DNA of 64,000 bases from Viridothelium virens (lineage: Eukaryota; Ascomycota; Dothideomycetes; Trypetheliales; Trypetheliaceae). Below the pieces are notes generated by a model that was given only the letters and a program-made list of their open reading frames with translations, was not told the origin of the DNA and did no database searches. The translations under genes were made by a program, and so were the position numbers. Positions 32,678 to 44,092 of the stretch are shown one piece after another. The number at the start of each line of letters is the position of its first letter. Positions within the stretch are counted from its first letter, which is position 1. The stretch covers positions 1-64,000 of the forward strand of contig ML991813.1 in NCBI GenBank assembly GCA_010094025.1. Direction: 5' to 3'.

Positions 32678-34088
32678 ATGCCTGGACACCGGGCCATCTC
32701 AAAACTGGCACGCCCACCCCTGTCCCTACCCAAAGCGGATTTATCTCGACGCCCGCTTGGACAAAGGTCCCACAATGTATTCCAAAGTCGCAACATGGCC
32801 GCCGTTGTGCCACCCGTCATGCAAGGCTCTACGGGCTCCAAGGGTCCCACCGCCATGGTCTTCATGAACATGGGCGGGCCCTCGACTACCGACCAAGTCG
32901 GAGATTTCCTTAGCAGGCTTTTCGTACGCCCACCCCCAATCTGATTCCATTCCTGGCAAACCAGCCTTTGCTCTTTCCCCCTCCACCTCCCATTGATCTT
33001 CGCTGTATCCTCAACTGACACTTCCCTCCTCCCACCAGGCCGACGGCGACCTCATCCCCCTCGGCCGCCTCCAAAACTACCTCGGCCCCCTCATCTCCCG
33101 CCGGCGCACCCCCAAAATCCAAGCCCAGTACGCCGCCATCGGCGGCGGCTCTCCGATCCGGCGCTGGTCGGAGTACCAGTGCGCCGAGATGTGTCGGATC
33201 CTAGATCGTGTCTCGCCGCAAACCGCGCCCCACAAGCCGTACGTCGCGTTTCGGTACGCGGACCCGCTGACGGAGGAGATGTATGCCCGGCTGCTGGACG
33301 ATGGGTTTGGTGGTGGTAAGGGCGGTAGGGCGGTCGCGTTCACTCAGTATCCGCAGTACTCGTGTAGTACGACTGGGAGTTCGCTGAATGAGCTGTGGAA
33401 GTGGCGGATGCGGCTCGAGGGGAGGAGAGCAGGGGTGGCGGGCCCGGAGGAGGGGTCGGAGGTAGGAGGTGGAGCGATACGGTGGAGTGTGATTGATCGG
33501 TGGCCGGTGCATCCGGGGCTGGTGGACGCGTTTGCGCGGAATGTGGAGGCGAAGTTGGCGGAATATCCAGAGGAGAGGAGGGATAAGGTCGTGCTGTTGT
33601 TTTCAGCGCATAGTTTGCCGATGAGTGTGGTCAATCGCGGGGATCCATATCCGGCGGAGGTGGGAGCAACTGTGTATGCGGTGATGCAGCGACTGGGGCT
33701 TTCAAATCCGTACCGGCTGGTTTGGCAGTCCCAAGTTGGTCCATCGGCGTGGCTTGGAGCACAAACGAGCGACACGGTCCAGCAGTATATTGCGAAAGGT
33801 CAGACCGATCTTGTCCTCATTCCTATAGCATTCACTTCGGACCATATCGAAACGTTATACGAGCTGGATCATGAGATTATCGGCGAGGCGGGGCAGGAAG
33901 GAGTGAAGCGGGCGGAGAGTCTGAATGGCAGTCCAGTGTTCATCGATGCATTGGCGGACATTGCAAAGAAGCACCTGGAGAGCGGCCATATTGCCAGCAA
34001 GCAAATGGGTCTGCGGTGCCCGGGATGCAAGAGCGAAAGGTGTTTGGAACAGAAAAAATTCTTCATGGAGCAGCAAGCTTCATTATAG
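32678..34088 (+). CDS. HEM15: Mitochondrial ferrochelatase
   Basis: Two exons, 32678..32923 and 33039..34088, give 431 residues; the 115-nt intron joins FLSRLF to ADGDLIPLG. The first ~55 residues are Arg-rich without acidic clusters (KLARPPLSLPKADLSRRPLG), a mitochondrial presequence. Ferrochelatase motifs: TAMVFMNMGGPSTTDQVGDF, AIGGGSPIRRWSEYQ, FTQYPQYSCSTTGSSLNELW, LLFSAHSLPMSV (catalytic His), GPSAWLGAQTSD and LIPIAFTSDHIETLYELD. The C-terminus has RCPGCKSERCLEQKKFF: together with the Cys of YSCSTTG these four cysteines match the [2Fe-2S] ligands of animal and fission yeast enzymes, which S. cerevisiae lacks. The enzyme inserts Fe2+ into protoporphyrin IX at the inner membrane. Part of exon 2 is strongly G-rich. 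Confidence 0.95.
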
Positions 34089-34343
34089 TGTATACTCATT
34101 GGTGGTCTGTGTGATACTCGGATACGAGATCTTTTGTACATCTAGATATTTACATGTATACCCAAAATTCAACGCTAACCTCTTGTATGCGGCAAGCATG
34201 ATGACAGTAGAAATCTATGACGCTTTATGCAATCAATCATCGCCGACGCCTCTATAAACAGCGCTGTGCACCAAGCTCTACATCCCGTATCCCAATGGTC
34301 AAGGTTGTCGTAGAATCATTGCTGAAAAGTCCAGCATTGAAAT

Positions 34344-36262
34344 TCATCGCACAACGGTGGTGTCGTCGTCACGTTCGTTGTTCGCGTGAATATCCGTAGT
34401 ACCGGAATCTGGCTCGCGGACATACACTGCGGGAGTTGATTAATTGATGTTCACCTTCATCAATAATAAGGGTGTATCTCACCATGTGGTTTCACAAACC
34501 AACTCAGAAAAAACGCAACGCCAAAAGTGGCTGTTAGAAAAACGAAAACAGTCTGCGTGAACTTTCCAACTGTCTTGCTGTAAATTGCATTGAACACCGT
34601 AGGCGCAACTACTCTGGCAAGTGCATGGAGCAAGCCTGATGCTCCGAGTAACTGACCCGTCTTGTCTGCAGGAATATGCTTTGTGAGTGCCGCTTGCAGG
34701 GTTGGGCTTCCAATGCCTCCAATAGCAGCAACACAACCGGACAAAATCATTAGCTCTGGCTTGCGAGCCAGGGTATATCCTAGGTATCCCAAGGTATCGA
34801 AAAGGACTGCCAGGCGTACGATGCCGAGGTCGAAATTATCGCTACCGGTGTTCGCCAATTTGGACGTATCTCGACGACCGCGGAAAATGCGTGTAATGAT
34901 TGGGAGGATGCCGATGAGAGCAATGACCCGGCAACTGCTAACGATAGAGATGAATTTGCTAGATTCATAGTTTCCCCAGCCAAATTGATACTCGGTATAG
35001 TAGATTACAACGGACATGCTTCCCATAGCGACACCAAACATGATAGTGTCGATTGAGGCCAACAGGATAAGGTTTCTGCGCACGGCAGCGCTGGTTCCGC
35101 GTCCCGTGGGCCAGAGTATTTTGAGAGGCTCGAAAAGATTGCCGATACGAACGATTCGGAGCAAACTCGAACTGCAGTAGTGGGCGGGACCAATGCTCTC
35201 GAGCTCTTCGCGATACTTTTCTCGGGCAGCATCTTGCCGGCGTCTTGACAGAGACTCTGGGACGACAAGAGTAACGAAGATGATAAAGAAAAGATGAGTG
35301 CCGATGGCCATCCAGAATACTGAAAGGACAGTCCCAGTAGCTTTGATGACAAAAGCGGCCAAGATGGGACCGAGAGCAATTCCCGTAAAAAGACATCCAT
35401 GGTACATGCCGAAGGCAACATTGCGGTGTGATGGAGGCGTGCAATCGGTTGCGTAAGCGTGCGCCAGGGACATGGCAGCTATGAACGACCCACAAATACC
35501 ATCAAGCGCAAAGCCGAGGAGAAGCCAATTCGTATTGAACGAATCAAGGTTCATGGCAGCGATGATGCAAAGGCACTCGGTTCCGAGTGTTCCAATGCTG
35601 GTAATGATGATAAGTTTCTTGCGACCGTATCGATCCGAAAGAGCTCCAAGCTTTGGGCTGATGATAGCGGAGAGAATTCCGGAGATAAGATTTCCGTACA
35701 ATGTGAAAAGTGACACTTTTGATTGTACCTCGTCATTCTTCCGGCAGATTGTGTCGTCGCCTCCCAATACAACAGGATTGAAGGTAAAAGTAGGGTCCGA
35801 GATTGATCGGTCTACGAGGACTTCGCGACAAATAAGGTCCAGATAAAGGTTCATGCGTGGGACGATAATACCGCCAAAGGCAAAGGCGTGGAATAAGAAT
35901 GGCACAAGCATCCAATAGACCTACATGGAAATTTTTTGCATTAGCAGGGACCCAGGTTTGTGTCACGATGGTTGACTGACTGAAGGTTTCCGATACCATG
36001 GGCGACCCTTGAACTCCTCCTCTTCTTCCCAGGGCGGGTCGCGACCTTGCCGGACTCCATCTTCTGTTTGCGCTCCCAGCAGCGGTGCATTTTCGTCATG
36101 CTGCGGCGCTTCTGACCTCACTGAGAAAGCTCCTACGCCTCCCTTTGCGGCAACCACGCTGCCTTCTCCAGCATGGCTTGCTTGCCCAGGTTTGCCGAGA
36201 GTTTGTGTGGGTATCCCAGCGTCCACCTCAGCATCGGCTTGGAAGACGCCGCCATGGGTCAT
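34344..36262 (-). CDS. Major facilitator superfamily transporter (TetA/DHA1-like)
   Basis: Three exons on the minus strand: 36262..35981, 35920..34483 and 34426..34344, giving 600 residues with introns of 60 and 56 nt. The first ~90 residues are a cytosolic tail (ENAPLLGAQTEDG, a possible di-leucine sorting motif). Twelve helices follow, with the MFS motif GALSDRYGRKKLIIITSIG between helices 2 and 3 and ALGPILAAFV in helix 5. An extracellular loop after helix 1 carries DDTICRKNDEVQ. The third exon is inferred: splicing at 34482 turns FVKPHGEIHPYY into FVKPHVYVREPDSGTTDIHA with a charged C-terminus, more usual for the family. Reading through the intron instead gives a 580-residue form. The substrate is unknown. 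Confidence 0.85.
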
Positions 36263-36999
36263 GTTGCCGATAACTGCGCGGAGTTCCGGTGTGAAAGACG
36301 GGGTGAATAAGGATCAAAGGCAGGACAAAAGCATCAGTGTCAATGGACTATCAGCTGAGCTTTTAAAGTAATATCCACGCGGATGAGAAAGAGAACGCTC
36401 CGATGCTTATGCCGGCTGCTTCATGATTGTTTCAAAAGTGTAAGCTCGAACTGAGATGGAGCTTTGGCACTGAGATATGGGTAGAATGCCATTGTCTGAT
36501 TAGCAAGCATGGCCCGTAATATAGGTTGGTGACGGGACAATGATTGGCGTTTGCGGACATCAATTCGTCATTGATCCGCCGTGCCGCCTTTCGGAAGTTG
36601 GCGACTCCCAAAGACCGCGCTAGACTAGCATATCTTAAATGGTGGCCATCAAATGAACCCTCACGAAACTATCTGACATAGTGCACATTACGTACGCAAC
36701 CCACAGTTGTGTTCTCCATTCCTACAGGCGTGCTTTGTTCGACGGTGGAATGCCATACCAGCAGCATCTCTGCGTGACCACAGCACGCATGGGAATGTCA
36801 AAGGTGCAGCACCGGGAATCTTAAAATCCGACGTCGGTCCGATCCGAGCACATGGGAAATCTCGATGTGCTTCGTCTGCACCGGATGCTACGGCTGCTTG
36901 AAAACAATACCAAGGTAATTCAGGGATAAGCAGCTAGAAATAATGAACACTCATGTTTACGAGGCCTCGAACAAGGACGCTATGATGGATTGACAATTT
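36263..36999. other. Intergenic between tandem minus-strand genes
   Basis: A 737-bp gap upstream of the MFS gene and downstream of TAH18, both on the minus strand. No gene, repeat or RNA was recognised. It presumably contains the MFS promoter. Confidence 0.45.
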
Positions 37000-39380
37000 C
37001 TACCAAGTTTCCTGTTTGTAGCGGCCTGTTTGTTCCATCTGCACAATGTACGCTTCGGCTTCAGCGGGGTTGATGTCTCCTCCCGTTTCTATTGCCTTAG
37101 CAAGCGCTGCTCGGACTGCTTTGGGCATATTGCCGGAAGAGCTAGTCACTCCCATCAGCGAGCTGGTCAAATAAGGTTTGGCTGGTAAGTGAATGTACAG
37201 TACTTACCCTGAAACGTAGACTAGTCCCCCACGAGTGTACAAAAGCTCAAATACCCTAGTAGCCTCTTCCTTGATTCTATCCTGAACGTAGATCTTCTGT
37301 CTCTGCTAAAAGGTCAGCCTTGAGCACTCCACAATGTCTATTATGAACCAGACCTGATCTCGAGAGAATGCTGTGTATACGTCAAGCCTTCCAGCGTCAT
37401 GTAATCTCTTCCACTCATCCCGAAAGAAGTAGTCCGCCTTTTCATTGCGGGAGCCATAAAACAGTATGTCCTGGGCGACCTTTCCTTGTATCTGGTCTTC
37501 CGCCCAGACATCCCTCTCAAGGATGAGTGACCTCATGGGAGCAACTCCAGTGCCTGGACCAATCATGATCACTGGCTTCTCTGCCTCTGCCCGGGTAATA
37601 TGCAACCCTCCCCTTTCAATGGTGACGCTGAGCCTCTGGCCGGCATTAAGACTTGCGAGATAGCGCGTGCAGACACCCTGCCGCACGCGCTTAATGACTG
37701 TGCGATATTTGACGACTGCAACTAGCAGCTCAATCCGAGTGCCTCCATGAGACAGAGTTTTGAGGTTGCCACCGCTAGCAATACTGAACTGTCGTCCATG
37801 TATAGTAGGCAGTAGGGTTGCTGCCCATTTCCAAGGAAGTTTGACAGTATGAAATTCCTGTAATACTTCCAGAATGCTCCGACGGGGTCGAGTAGTATAG
37901 TCGTACAAATCTTGGAGGTTTTGCGGGTCAGCAAATTCAAGTAGACGTTCTTTTTGGTCACTGTCATTTGTGAAATGTGCCATCATGACGAAAAAGGAGC
38001 GGCGTGGTATCGACATGATATCCAAGTGATTGGTCAATAACGAGCGGAGGGTGAGCTTGGGGTATTCTTCGAGTATCGCTGCAATGACTGGGCGCTGATA
38101 TGCCTTGTCTACCAACGAACCGCTTGGCTCAAACAAAAGTGGCTCATCTGCCACGGTTGACCATCTCATGAGCGAGATAAATTCATTTACATCTTCGGCA
38201 AAATTCTTGGGATTAATTGTCAAGACATCGCCTGGACCATATGGGATGTGTTCGGCAAAAGAAAATACCAAATGTCGCACATCCTGCTCATGAGTTTCCG
38301 GAGTCACACGGGTGTTACTCTCTACTCTTGCAATTATGGATCCAGGCATAGGCAGAGGGAGTTCCTCAAGTTCTGTCCTGTCCGCTCCGTTGGATTTTGG
38401 CTCTGGTTCTCCATTCGAAGTGATGCCTGGAACGCCCGTGGCTTGCCTCAGAAACCATTGTGGCTCTAGAAAGACCTTCTCAGGCACTGGGCTGGTTCCT
38501 AATGGTAGCGGATACAATTTAAGCAACGCATCACGGAACGATTGAGCCCATGGAAGGAAGCTGTTTTCTAGGCTAAGGTGGCCATGTCAGCTCTGCTCGC
38601 TCTAGCCTGACGCAAGGCATCCAGTCGAAGAAGGAGCTGGATTGTGCGTACCCTTCTGGATCTTGTTCATCGGCTTCTCCCTTGGCTAGAATCGGCTGTG
38701 CACCGAGCTGCGCGAGCCGGTTGTACAACTTACGGTGCGCGAAGTTAAACCTACGATCTGTAAGAGATTTCCTTGGACGATATTTGCTAGTCTGTATGGT
38801 TTAACGTAGTGCCTACTTAGGGTAAGAACTGTCGCCGAGTCCAAAGGATGCGAATCGTAGTGCTCTCAATACACCTGGTCGAAGTCGAGTGCTCCTCAGG
38901 TTAGCCCAAAAAGATCGGGCATTTGCTGGAAGGTCGCCTTGGCCAGTTGTGGATATAGCAACAGCCAAGAAATCATGCTTTGGGAGATCACGCTTTCATC
39001 GATCAGCAGATTTCTGGCGGTCTGCGGTACATTCCAACAGGCGGCTAGTCGTGGCGGTGAAGGGGTGACGAATTTAATGGTCGCCACTGGAAGAATTGAA
39101 AGCTGAAATTTGCAGATACAAGCAGCGCAGAACCTACGATCGGAGTTGAGTTCAAGTCGCATATGCGAGTAGAGAAGCGAAGACGCTCTGCGATTCGTGC
39201 CAGCTCTTCGGCGGCCTCCTGGGCGTTGCCAGTCTCTGAGCCATAGCAGACCAGGGCAGTACGACCGGGCAGAGGACCGGCTCCTAGAGGCAGTCTTAAT
39301 ACGATGGATCTGGGTTCTCAGAGCCTCATTTGATGGATAGACGTACGGCAGGGGTCCATCCAAGAACCGTCAAGGACCAT
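37000..39380 (-). CDS. TAH18: NADPH-dependent diflavin oxidoreductase 1 (Tah18/NDOR1)
   Basis: Seven exons on the minus strand: 39380..39347, 39283..39138, 38992..38817, 38750..38652, 38572..37354, 37302..37208 and 37141..37000, giving 636 residues (629 from the second in-frame ATG at 39359). The flavodoxin domain begins RTALVCYGSETGNAQEAAEE, then HDFLAVAISTTGQGDLPANA and FASFGLGDSSYPKFNFAHRK. The FAD domain has the RQFSIAS motif and the NADPH domain IMIGPGTGVAPMRSL, FYGSRNEKADYFFRDEW, and the C-terminal EAEAYIVQMEQTGRYKQETW. It passes electrons from NADPH to the Fe-S protein Dre2 for cytosolic iron-sulfur assembly. Introns 51-80 nt except one of 145 nt. Acceptor choice at 38993 is the least certain join. 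It is two genes from ferrochelatase. Confidence 0.92.
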
Positions 39381-39907
39381 TCAAGGACTGCAGGTGGAAA
39401 TGTGAGGCGTGTGTACGTGCGGTGCAGTTGCGTGAGTGGCTCCTCCCCGAATGGAGATTAGCGGGTCTCGTGGGCGTGAAGGGTCGTGAGGGTCGCGAGG
39501 TCCTCCAAGGCGGAAAAGGCAAGCGTGGGCTCGGCTAGCCTGCCTAGCCACCCTAGCGTCATATAATTTTGAATCACCCCTTCCGCTGCCTCTGCTCCCT
39601 CTTCTTTCACCATCAAGTCAATCTCACAAGGACAATCAACTGCACTCACCAACTTGCTGCACTCAAGCTACTTGGGCACCAAGCTACCCAGATCAACTCC
39701 CTCTCGACAACTGCTTCCCACTTGCCATCGCCAAGTCTTCTCAGTCTCTTCTTTACTCGTTCACAGGCAGACCCCAAGGTTCTACCAGGACAGCACTTAG
39801 TTTCCCTTCAAGCTTTTACACGTCCCTCAGTACTTCGCGCCTTCGAAGTATTCGATCGACCACTTATTCGTGTCCATCAATCAACAAAACTTACAGATAA
39901 AACAATA
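39381..39907. promoter_or_regulatory. Divergent promoter region, TAH18 / SBP1-like
   Basis: A 527-bp region between divergent start codons. The right half is pyrimidine-rich (leader of the RNA-binding protein gene). A frame in phase with that gene extends upstream to 39569, but the conserved protein begins at 39908. Confidence 0.45.
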
Positions 39908-41128
39908 ATGTCCTCCACTGCTGCTGACAGTGCCACCGCCCAGATGGCAAACACCACCCTTGATCAGCCCACCGGCACTGCCGAAGGTGCCAGCGTCGGA
40001 GCTGGCGGTGACAAGCCTATCAATGCCTCCCAGAACGAGGCTGTCATCGCTAGCGCTGCTGAGGGTCGGAGACTTTACATCGGGAACCTCGCTTATGCGT
40101 CCACCGAGGGGGAGTTGAAAGACTTCTTCAAGGATTACCTGGTGTATGTGACTCACCAATCTCATTCACTCTACGAAGACCTTCAATGCTGACTCAGTCG
40201 TAGCGAAACGACTTCAATCCCGACCAACCCACGAACAACCCGGCCCGTCGGCTATGCCTTTGTTGACCTCTCAACTCCTTCGGAGGCCGAAAGGGCTATC
40301 GCCGAATTGAATGGAAAAACAATCATGGACCGTAAGGTTTCTGTTCAACTTGCTCGTAAACCTGACGAGGCCGGAAATGAGGGAGAAGGTGAGAACCAGC
40401 GCCGCCGCTCTTCTGGGCGTGGATCTCGTGGCCGTGGTCGTGGCCGTGGTGGTCGTTCCGGCCGTGGAGCACGTGGCGTAAGTGTACTTTGGTGATATGT
40501 AGCATCCGAGCTTTGCTAAATTCCTTCATAGGCTCGCAAGAGTGTTGGCGCTACTACCAATGGCGAAACCACGACGGATGGCCCCACCAACGTTCCAGGG
40601 CAGGTGTTGCCTCTCACTGAAACCACAAACGAGGCTTTGACCGCCACTGAAGGTACTGAAGGAACCACCACTATCGATGCTGCGAAGGCCAAGGGTGCGG
40701 TCCGCGAGCGCAAGCAGCGTGGACCTCCTGAGGATGGTGTCCCATCAAAGACCAAGGTCATGGTCGCCAATCTACCCTACGACCTCCAAGAGAGCAAGCT
40801 TATGGAAATCTTCGACGCGTACACTCCTCAATCGGCCAAGATTGCCCTGCGTCCTATCCCACGCTTCATGGTTCGTAAGCTTCAGGCTCGCGGCGAACCC
40901 CGCAAGGGCCGTGGCTTCGGCTTCGTTACTCTGGCCTCCGAGGAACTACAGCAGAAGGCTTGCTCCGAGATGAATGGCAAGGAGATTGAGGGTCGCGAGA
41001 TCGCTGTCAAAGTTGCTATCGACAGTCCCGGCAAGGAGGACGAGGACATCAACGCTGCCGCTGAAGAAGCACTCAATGCCCCTTCTACTGCTGAGGGCTC
41101 TGCCAACGTCAACACTGCTACTGCATAA
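39908..41128 (+). CDS. RRM-RGG-RRM RNA-binding protein (Sbp1-like)
   Basis: Three exons, 39908..40143, 40204..40477 and 40532..41128, give 368 residues; introns are 60 and 54 nt. RRM1 (residues ~53-125) has RRLYIGNLAYASTEGELKDF and RPVGYAFVDLSTPSEAERAI. Then comes an arginine-glycine box (SGRGSRGRGRGRGGRSGRGA, ~150-170), a Thr-rich linker, and RRM2 (~246-330: KVMVANLPYDLQESKLMEIF, RGFGFVTLASEELQQKA). This order is that of yeast Sbp1, which binds eIF4G through its RGG box and represses translation or promotes decapping. Frame evidence also allows an N-terminal extension from 39569 but it is low-complexity and Ser/Thr/Pro-rich, so I rejected it. Cytoplasm, possibly nucleolus. Confidence 0.88.
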
Positions 41129-41829
41129 ATTCCACGCTCTCTCCCATAATCGGCAATAACAAGATGCTGCTCGAGCATTCGCCACAGTGTTTAGCCTAAC
41201 GCATCCCTTCAGTCGAGCACCACGTCTCATCAGACTTCAACTCAATACACTATACTACCCTTGCACAGCGCTACTTTCAAGTCAACCATTGTCCCCTAAT
41301 CAACACAAGACAGAAGTGCGAACTCACTCGAATCAGGTCATAGCACATCACGATCCTTTGATTACACTTTGAACTACTTCTACCTATGTCTTTCTAGCCT
41401 AGGTTTTGCATGTACTATTAGATAGGAAGATACTAGGGCCGGGAGGTCATTTACTCTTCAGATACCGCTAGAAGAAAAAAGATTTTTTCCAAGCTTCCTC
41501 AATCGCTCGCTTGTTTTGTGATGCACATGCACTGATGATGGTCATCTTGTCACAGCACATCTCATGCCTTCTTAACGTGTGCGGCATGCCCACCTAGGAC
41601 GCCCACCATACTGATTAAAATCCAAGATTATCACTACAAGTACAGACTACTTGCGCACTCGTCACAAGCGCGCTCCATCCCAACGCTAATCCCGAATTTT
41701 TAACACCAGCAACATCTGCCCATCCATTCACCTCCCTAGCCCCAACCAAGACCTTACGTCCCTGCGTCTTCACCTATCTCCATTCCCATCTCCCCTGCCC
41801 CCCCGCTCCTCTCCGCTTCCTATCCACAA
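41129..41829. other. Convergent 3' intergenic region
   Basis: A 701-bp gap between the SBP1-like stop and the BAR/SH3 stop. The right end is very C-rich on the plus strand (3' untranslated region of the minus gene). No gene or RNA was recognised. Confidence 0.45.
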
Positions 41830-43518
41830 TCACCCCACCCTGACATAATTCGCGGGAAACGCGCCCTGCCTCCCCCTCAACTCCCCCTCCCACCAATCAT
41901 CCACGCTCCCCGTCTTCTCCACAATCCGAATCCGGTCTCCCTCACGGAACACCAGATCCCCCTCCCCTTGCCCATCAAAATCATACAGCGCCGTCGCCCA
42001 ATTACTCTGGCTGGGCGCGCGCTTCGGTGGCGGCGGAGGCGGCGGCTTCTTCTTCTTCTGCGCCGCGAGCGACGCCGCCGACGACGCGAGCGACGACACA
42101 GACGGGGTTCGGTTCTGAGATAGCGCGTGCGGTTGGGAGCTCGGGACCGGAGAGCGGTCGCGCGAGAAGTAGTCGGTGTTTGGGGCTGCGGGGGCGAAGC
42201 GATCGAGATCGGAGGCGGCGGCGGGAGGAGAGGCGTAGATGGTCGAGGCAGGGGAGGCATAGCTGGACGCGAGACTGCCGCGGCCGATGTCAAGGCCGGC
42301 GCCGCTGCCGTTGCCGCTGCCGCTGCTGCTGAGGTGGCCGTTGGGAGGGGCGAGGGAGGAGGTGCTGGGGAGGCGGTGCGGCATGACGTACTGGGGTCCC
42401 AGGCCAGGGGAGGGGCTGATTCTCGGTTTCGAGGTCGGGTCGAGGGCGGGAGGCGTGGGTTGGGGGTCGGGAGGGTCATCGGAGATGGTTGAGGAGAGGC
42501 TGGGGCGTGGGGAGAGTCGTGGTGAGCGGTCGATGCTGGCCGTACGGGGGGTATTACGGACGGCGAGACTGGAAGATCGGGTTTCTTTGCCTTGTCCCAT
42601 GGGTTGGCGGATTGCTTTGCCAAGCCGGATACTTTGGATATTGGTTTCAACTTCTTGTTGGACTGGTCCAAAGTCGTTCTGCCAGGTTGAGATAACGTCC
42701 TGCATGCTGGGCGGGGGTGATTTAAAATTGTGCTCGAGGCTGTAATTGTGGAGCGTTGTATAAAGCTGAGCTAGGAGGGTATTTTGAATCATAATTTGGA
42801 TCGCGAGGAGATGGGGGAGGAGTGAGAAGGTGGAAGCGATTACTGGAGGCAGCGTCGCCTTCAAGTGTTCATCGGCAGCGCGATACTCGTCTGTAACCTG
42901 AGCAAGACGATCCTCGTGCTTGGCAAGCGATGCGTTCTCTTTCTCAGAGCGTACCGACTTTTTTCTATCACTGTCGACTGAGCGCTGGAACCTCTCAAAG
43001 TCTAGCTTTTTATCTTGTCTTTTCTTGATGGTCTTTTTCAAAGGCTGTATATGTTCCTTGGCTTCAGCCGCCTTATTAATAAGTTTTGTATCCATCGTAT
43101 TGACCTCTTCTTGCATGTCTGATTTGAGCTGAGCATATTCCATTTGGAGGTCGCTAGCTTTTTGCATTTGGTTCGGTGGAGTCTCAGCGAGAACAGTGCC
43201 TCCGTCATAGTCTTTCGAAGATCCTACAATTGGCTTGTAGAGTATTTCGAACTCTTCCGCGGTGGACCATTCTCTACGCAATATCTCGGTCCAGGCATCT
43301 CGCCAAGCACTGGCAGCTTCAATGAGCTGAGATTAATTAGCTTTTTGGCTGCCTCGAGACGATTGCATTGTATTCCAGCAATTTTCCCCGCAAGGGATTT
43401 CAATTACCTTGACCAGCATTTTCTCGGCTTCTTCGAATTCATGGAGCATGGTGCCCACTTGAGCTTCATCTGCACTCCGTGTCTGAAAAGTACCCCACTT
43501 CCTTTGCATACGCTGCAT
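41830..43518 (-). CDS. BAR domain and SH3 domain protein (amphiphysin/Hob-like)
   Basis: Two exons on the minus strand, 43518..43408 and 43326..41830, give 535 residues; the intron is 81 nt. MQRMQRKWGTFQTRSADEAQ is followed by EAEKMLVKLIEAASAWRDAW and a long alpha-helical BAR region to about residue 270, rich in heptads (LAKHEDRLAQVTDEYRAADE). A Ser/Pro/Gly/Ala-rich linker leads to a run of seven prolines (KKKKPPPPPPPK) and a C-terminal SH3 domain: ATALYDFDGQGEGDLVFREG, DDWWEGELRGRQGAFPANYV. BAR plus SH3 proteins bend membranes in endocytosis and link to actin; yeast Rvs167 is the best-known relative. This one looks like the second filamentous-fungal BAR/SH3 type with an MQRMQR-like start. 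The linker is GC-rich and creates long spurious antisense frames. Confidence 0.9.
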
Positions 43519-44092
43519 CTTGGGCGACTGTCAAGATGGGAGAATCCGTCTGGGATGAGACTGAAGATTCTGGTCTCATTGAAGAAGGCTTGGCCTCCTG
43601 CTCAAGCTTTCAAAAGGTGGTTGTGTTGGAGTGAAAGTTTGCTTTTCGGGCAGTGCAGTGGTGCTACGTGACAAGGCTGGACAGATTCAGCCCCCAGCAC
43701 CGCGGCGCCGCAGCATGAAAGTGTGACGCCAATCTTCCCACTTCGCAATCCTTCGTAGGATGCGCCGACACCAGCTCGGTATTAGAGTCAATTTGCGACC
43801 CATGACTAGCATGTGCATGTGTTTCAGCTTCCAAGGGATATTTTTAAGCTAGATTTTAACCGCATGCCGCACATTACTGCTTATAGCTTGCTTTAGTCCA
43901 TCTGCGGAATTTCCAAGCGATCACATGCTTTCGCGTTCTGCCCTCCCGCCCCGCTCCTCCACTCCTGACGCGACCGCGACTTACGTTGATGTCAGCCCGA
44001 TCAGAAATCTTCGCCGTTCGTCGATCAAGTCCCAGGCTATGAGAAATACAGCACCGACAATACAACTATCACAATGATGATCCCTTCCCACC
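43519..44092. promoter_or_regulatory. Divergent promoter region, BAR-SH3 / ZGRF1-like
   Basis: A 574-bp region between divergent start codons. Upstream ATGs at 44074 and 44077, out of frame with the main start at 44093, open a 66-codon frame that overlaps the coding region. Confidence 0.45.

Noticed and set aside
39569-39907. N-terminal extension of the Sbp1-like protein
   Set aside because: In-frame but pyrimidine-rich and low-complexity; the conserved start and better context are at 39908.
41877-42671. 264-codon Pro/Ala/Arg-rich minus frame inside the BAR/SH3 gene
   Set aside because: Alternative frame of the GC-rich linker; the BAR and SH3 domains lie in the other frame.
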